Shown: positions 19,016 to 24,195 of the stretch, piece by piece
Numbering within the stretch: position 1 is the stretch's first letter
Layout of the letters: every line of letters begins with the position of its first letter
Origin: Chalara sp. BL73
Lineage: Eukaryota; Ascomycota; Leotiomycetes; Helotiales
DNA length: 24,195 nt
Assembly: GCA_918026815.1 (NCBI GenBank)
Contig: CAKJVC010000041.1
Location: forward strand, 1-24,195
Direction of reading: 5' to 3'
Notes under the pieces: model-generated
Seen by the model: only the letters and a program-made list of their open reading frames with translations
Databases searched by the model: none
Told to the model about the DNA's origin: nothing
Program-made: the position numbers and the translations under genes

Positions 19016-21090
19016 CTAAATGCAATCGCATTCTCTAGAATTAAATAGGGAAACATTGATCTACACGGCTTCGACTCCCCACCGAAATCCGTTACAACAT
19101 CTGGGAACCCATTTATGCCAACATGGCCATCCCTACCAAAAGGCACTGCGATGAAGCATACCGGCAATGTGATTTCAGATATATCACTATAACTCAATTT
19201 ATCTGTCATTTTTCCTAGCCACATTGATTCAGAAGCCCTTCCTCAAGCGCTTTACGACTTTCGTAGGCTCGACAGCCAAATTGCCACGATATCGTCATGT
19301 CATAGGGTGTATGGCTGCTCCTTTCAAACTGTTTCTGGCCTATATTCAGCTAGGTTTTTGTCAATGTCTATAAACTGACAAAATTTGGAGTTGATATGAT
19401 GAGGTTGCCGCTCTGCTTTATACTCAAAATACCTTTTTTCGACTCTAAGGCCACGTCTAAGTGGTTTATACTTGCAGCGCCTCGGCCCCTTTAAGAATCT
19501 ATCCCCTTAAGCAGGGTAGTCGTCATGAATTTCTCAATATTTGCATCCTTCCAGAGAGGCACTCTATGTGCCGGTACCCCTTTGCTTTGTGGGGCTCATC
19601 GCCACTAGTCCGTTTGTTGACAACGCAGCATTACGATCCACTAAAAAGTACAGATATTCGTAGTTTTATCTCGAAACCAGAGATATGCGCACAAGTTGGG
19701 TATGCAATCAAATATGATCTTAGCTGGGGTAGAGACCATATTCATTATACGTTCAGGCCGAGCAGTGATTCAAAATTTTGGAATTGCGGCAATTCTCGAG
19801 ATAAGCAATAAGCATGCTATTGGGGCCGGGTATTTCTTTATTGATTTATCTTCTTATAGTACGGTTGGTCGATGATTGTTGAGTGTGTCTTACGATTGAC
19901 TAACCGGAGGACCTGAGGCTCCGGATCCAGTGCGATGAAGGTCTCATATAAGTTGGTAGTATTTGCTTTCGATAGGCGCTTCCGTGCTTAACTCAATAAG
20001 TATCTTAAAACCATTCTCGTAACAACCAGATAGAAGCTCCACGTAGTGCCAGGCCGTACTATGTAGGAAGGCAAAATTGCTCACGTAAGTTTAGATCTAA
20101 CCTATCATTCGATCCCAAATGATATGAGTAGTAAATTTGAACAGCACATACGAGTATCGTCAGCGTGATAGACACAACGATCATCACTCCCATCGCATTT
20201 GCGAACAAAAATATGGACATCGTTCACTTTGGCTTTGCTCCACTCAGTAAAAGGATCGGGTGAATATGTGTTCATGTATGTCTGTATCTGTTTATTCCCA
20301 TACCTTGCCTTCTACCATCTAACCTCTGACAGATGACGCTGAGGTCTATCATGGCGCTCTAGCTTCTATCCAAATTTGTGCAAGACAGTGGAGAAGAAAC
20401 TTCTCGCAATGGCCCAAACGGCCGTTAATGCGCTAGAGAAATATCGACAGAGTGAAGAAGGCAAAAGCGATCGTGGTTGAAGGACTCGACGTCGCAAGAC
20501 GGGACCTCTCATTGTTGTAAGTATGCGCTCCTCGGCGCATGACTTTGATCCGAGGCAGCTCAGACTTTTGTGAGAACATAACCTGCCACTTAATGCTCGT
20601 AGATATGCATCGCTGCGTTCAATTGAGCATTCTCTGTTCTGTTTCTGATTTCTCAAAGCATTCGAGTTGATCCAACAGTTCACCCAAAGTTGGTTTGTTT
20701 TCCCCAAGGCCCCACTCTGCCAAGGCTAACGCCAAGCCGAAAGAAAATCCTCCTTTAGGACTGTGGCTCAGTCACTTATCTCTGACGCTAAAATAGCCAC
20801 TGCTAAATTCGTTCTCACACAGCGCATCATGTTTGTTTCTGATGCGATTGGTAAACATATATGGCTGTAGCTGAGCCTAGTGGCTTGAAAGCGCTGTACA
20901 ACGCATATAACATTCCTACAACTTCCGATCGGCATTGGCTTTAACTTCGAAGCGAATATGCTAGGAATGAGGAATAGATATTTGATGAAAGGGAATGAAA
21001 TTGAGAGGTATAGGATTTTGTGATACATAGCCAAGAGTGTCAAAGGTATTTATAGATTGAAATCTCAATAGTGCAGCACACATCTTATTG
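19016..21090. other. Spacer, no gene assigned
   Basis: About 2 kb. The reverse frame at 18970-19224 contains a protein-like DISEITLPVCFIAVPFGRDG and may belong to the HET pseudogene or another decayed gene. At 20340-20560 two forward frames look weakly coding (QTAVNALEKYRQSEEGKSDR in one), but no gene model closes. The rest shows nothing. Confidence 0.35.
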
Positions 21091-21098
21091 TATATAAG
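21091..21098 (+). promoter_or_regulatory. TATA box of the secreted-protein gene
   Basis: TATATAAG lies 66 bp before the ATG at 21157. Between them is a C/A-rich leader ending ATCAAAAATGG, a good fungal start context. Confidence 0.6.
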
Positions 21099-21156
21099 TT
21101 TCTATCCAACACCATCCTCAGTAAGAACAACGACATCAACTTTATAAACATCAAAA

Positions 21157-22203
21157 ATGGTTTCTCCAAAGAAGATTATCATCACTGGGGCTCTCGCCTT
21201 CTGCTGCCACATACACCCAGCGATGGCTCGACCAGCCATCCTCCAACAGCTTCAGCAACGAAGCGCAGGCGGATTCGCAGATGCGTTGGAGCTCCTGGGA
21301 GCTCTCCTAGGAGTCATCGGGGTCTTCACAAAAGACCCAAAAATCAATGCGTGGGTAAGTACCAGACAAGTTTGATTCCTGGAAGTTTGTTTTAACGTAT
21401 CCCTGTGACATAGGACTTCAAAGCCCTACCAGACATGTGCAGGGTCTACATGGAGACCAAAATGGCGGCAATTGCCGGGCCACGGTAGAGTGTAAGGACA
21501 GCGGCAAGATCGAGTATAATAAGGATAAAGGCTGGAATACCTGCTATGTGGGAGGACGGCAGTTCTTCACTGATCCACGGATCGGGGACTTTAGGTAAGT
21601 CGCTAAGGTCGCCCCATTTGTTTCCCAGATACAAAGATAATTTAAGCGTACGAGTCAAAGGCCAAGAATAAGAGGGAAAACACCAGCAGGGCATATTCTA
21701 TTTATTGCAGACCTCATGCTAACTTCTTCTCTTCTTAACTTAGCATCACTTTCACCAAGAAGGACGGGATTGAGGGTCAGGGCCTAACAGACCCTGTGTT
21801 ACAAGTCAAGAGCGTAGGAAACTGGAAAAAGTGGGATGTTTCAGGCCTGTCCCTCGCCGTGAGGGACTCAGAAACATGTAACAAGGGAATTGCGCCGCTC
21901 GGATGCCACGATGGCCCCTGGGTTTGCGATTTCGCGGGCGGGCAATACCTATATAAAGGACGACCGCACCAAGCGCTGGGAGTGCGGCGTCCCGAAGACT
22001 GGAGCCAAGTTTCCGGAGAATCTGAGTTGGGAGATCAAAGGCATGAAGGTGATTTTGCAAGACAAAGGGAAGACTTCGCCAGCCAAAGGGAAACGGCACA
22101 AGATAAGGAAAAGGCTATGCAAGACAATGGGAAGACTATACAAGACAAACCAAAAACTTCAAAAAGCAAAGGGAACGCAGTGCAAGGCAAAGCTGGTAAA
22201 TAA
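21157..22203 (+). CDS. Predicted secreted Cys-containing protein with C-terminal 7-residue repeats
   Basis: The ATG opens a signal peptide: basic MVSPKK, hydrophobic IIITGALAFCC, and a likely cut after AMA (residue 24). Three exons join in phase: 21157-21354, 21443-21594, 21744-22203 (269 residues). Donors are GTAAGT in both introns; acceptors are GTGCAG and ACTTAG with a CTTAACT branch site. The mature part has six cysteines spread over a folded-looking region (NGGNCRATVEC, GWNTCYVGG, SETCNKG, LGCHDGPWVC), then a charged tail of seven 7-residue repeats rich in Q, K and D. No known domain is recognised; it looks like a candidate effector or surface protein of unknown role. Oddities: a rival acceptor at 21413 gives a 90-residue product; after about 21940 a second frame, open to 22291, also looks coding, as if one base had been gained in a G-rich run. 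The gene may thus be a recent pseudogene or carry sequence errors. Confidence 0.65.
22054..22200 (+). repeat. 21-bp tandem repeat, seven degenerate units, coding
   Basis: Units start at 22054, 22075, 22096, 22117, 22138, 22159 and 22180, with a core CAAGACAAAGGGAAGACT. A more diverged unit may precede the first. Each unit encodes seven residues (for example MQDNGKT, IQDKPKT), and the array ends exactly at the TAA. Confidence 0.85.
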
Positions 22204-24195
22204 GCAAATTCAATACTCTGGGACGTTTATTTTGCGGTACGGGTATTTGGGGCTTGGCATCTTTTTTGGCTTTTGGCGTACGGCGTTTTGATAAAGGGAT
22301 GGTTTACCGTCCTTGTTCTTATAGATACCAGCTTGGCCTTGTACAAGTTCAAAAGAAAGGCTATGATTTACACTATCGTTACAGCCAAGAGTCCTATTAT
22401 GGCGTCTACTCCACATATGATGTGCTTACGTTATTCTAAAAGAGAAAAATGAGCAAAAATTGCTGGGCACCTAGAGTAAATACAAATTTGAAAATGAAGC
22501 ATACAAGTAATAGAATAGAGGCTATAGGAAATTGTCCAGATAAAGCTTGACCATTTCTTCCACACACAGAGTGTAGGGGAATTGCTATATAACATATCTT
22601 TCTTTTATTAGTCTTTCTGACTTTATTCTATATATATAAAATGAAAAACGATTTTCCCAGTTTTGCTCCAGCTAGAAACTACCTCTCAAACCTCAATATA
22701 TACACATATATATTCTTACATTTGAGTCTCCGTTTATTATAACTACAAAAATATAATTACACTACAGAAAACCTAGCCACCAGACATAAAACATTTGTGT
22801 CCAAATACCAGGCGACGAGCGGGTTCTACTTATTCTACAGTCTAACGCTCGTTGACTGTCAGCATTACTGTATGGAGGAATAGTCATTTACGTGGTAGAG
22901 AGGAGGCTATATTAACCTTACTAATATGGACAACAATTATGTAAGTGTTGCAAAAACACTAAGTTACTATGTTTGTAATCAATACAGATGTTAGTGTTGG
23001 TGTTTGTGAAAGTAGGACAGCAACTTCGCTATATTAATAGATCGGCTACTTTTCTATTATTTGTTTTAAATAGTGACGTTTCTAGCTCCTCTGTTCAATT
23101 AATCGCTACTAATTGCTAACAGGAAAAATGATTGTAGTATCCAAAGAGCTACAACTTTGCTATAGTAATTTTCGAACACTATGAAAGCCGCTATTGTACA
23201 AGGATTGGTAGCAGCAGAAGAAAGGCACCTAACAGCCCGTTTCACGAAACTGCGTACAATTAGAGAGCAAGATGCTTTGGAAGAGAGACGTGACGTTACC
23301 TACTCCTACAAGTGTTGTGCTGCCGAGAATAAATTTGGTAGCCGTGACAGCTATTGACATTTCTGAAGTCAGTGAATGAGTGATTTTTTGTAGTCGATAC
23401 TTTGATACGAAAGCGGTGTGACATCACTGATTAAATTTAAAACTATTAAAATTGATTGGATTGTTAAACTGTCCTAGTATCTCGCCGTGCTCTAATCCTG
23501 AAGTTCTGCAATCATTGAGTTATGACATATCAAGACTTCAACAGTTCATCCGACGTTGTTTTTGAAACATGATCGATATCTAGCAGAAGATATGTTGTCT
23601 TGATCAACTGCTATTTAGATTGTCGAGCTACTTACTTTTTAGGCTTAAACTATAAGAAATACTTTGACAAATGCACCATTATACCTTTCCTAATGCTTTA
23701 GCTAGCAAACCTGTTATTGTCAACTATAATTTTATTTATAATATTCTAATACCCTTAGTAATACTATTGTTTATGCTAATAGCTAAAAATTAAAAATTAC
23801 TCTAGTTCGCTGTCTAGCTTTAGTCATTGCTTTGGTGTAGTTTTTCTTACCAATTATGAGGCATGGCAAATTGTAGAGAGCCAAGATCAATAAGTATAGG
23901 ATCAACGCGCTTTTAAATAGAGGTAAGCGAAAGCTTTATAATATGTGTAGAATTTGGGCAAAATTCAAAAGTAAGGCAGCGTAGCTAGTTAAATAAAGAT
24001 TTTAGCCTAAATGCCAGAGGCTACAACCTCAACAGCAAATAACCTCAGCATCCCCACTATGGCATTGCAACTAGACTCCAGCATCAACCCTCAAAAACGG
24101 CAATGGCAGCATCAAATGCTTGATTAAGAATAGTAGCACCGATGCCCAGGAGACCTGCTAGCGACAGGTAACCTTCTCAGTCAGGGCAGAGATGA
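22204..24195. other. AT-rich, gene-free block
   Basis: Rich in A/T with many TATA and TAAT steps, mainly 22440-24000, no long frames and no clear LTR or transposase remnant. This fits old RIP-mutated repeat DNA. Base composition recovers after 24000, where a 38-codon frame (ATG 24010, MPEATTSTANNLSIP) may be chance or the edge of something beyond the window. Confidence 0.45.

Overview
This window looks like nuclear DNA of a filamentous ascomycete (Pezizomycotina; a Leotiomycete-like fungus is possible, but the sequence does not settle it). The reasons are short introns (about 40-150 bp) with GTAAGT/GTATGT-type donors and CTAAC-type branch sites, pyrimidine-rich 5' leaders, CAA-rich sequence before start codons, and fungus-specific families: HET, the fungal STAND N-terminal domain, aminopeptidase Y, and a LARP-type La motif. 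Gene density is low. Much of the window is spacer, LTR-like remnants and decayed genes, typical of a fungal accessory region. No tRNA, rRNA, CRISPR or bacterial-type operon was seen.

Layout. 0.66-1.83 kb (+): broken, 3'-truncated vacuolar/secreted aminopeptidase Y (M28) pseudogene. 1.89-2.14 kb (-): short protein fragment, perhaps from a fungal AAA-ATPase. 2.66-4.62 kb (-): multi-exon gene ending in a well-kept La motif (LARP1/Slf1-like). 5.39-6.17 kb (+): C2H2 zinc-finger gene with a TATA box. 6.7-7.9 kb: a 10-bp tandem repeat and two LTR-like sequences. 8.8-9.6 kb (+): two orphan coding fragments, the second strikingly GC-rich. 11.25-11.46 kb (-): 67-residue protein with a long CT-rich leader. 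14.3-15.2 kb (+): second C2H2 gene. 15.5-15.9 kb (-): N-terminal domain of a fungal STAND (NLR-like) protein, cut off after about 125 residues. 16.87-17.17 kb: LTR-like remnant with a candidate target-site duplication and a possible gag start. 17.27-19.02 kb (-): HET-domain pseudogene with several stops and frameshifts. 21.16-22.20 kb (+): predicted secreted, cysteine-containing protein whose C-terminus is seven 21-bp repeats. 22.2-24.2 kb: AT-rich, gene-free.

How it fits together. The genes do not form a pathway. The theme is a fast-changing compartment: remains of self/non-self recognition genes (HET, STAND), retroelement pieces, two fungus-specific zinc-finger regulators, and an effector-like secreted protein with an internal repeat. 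Several premature stops can be explained by a single C-to-T change from a glutamine or arginine codon, as expected from repeat-induced point mutation or ordinary decay. All exon models are manual and phase-checked by hand; none is supported by transcripts or database searches.
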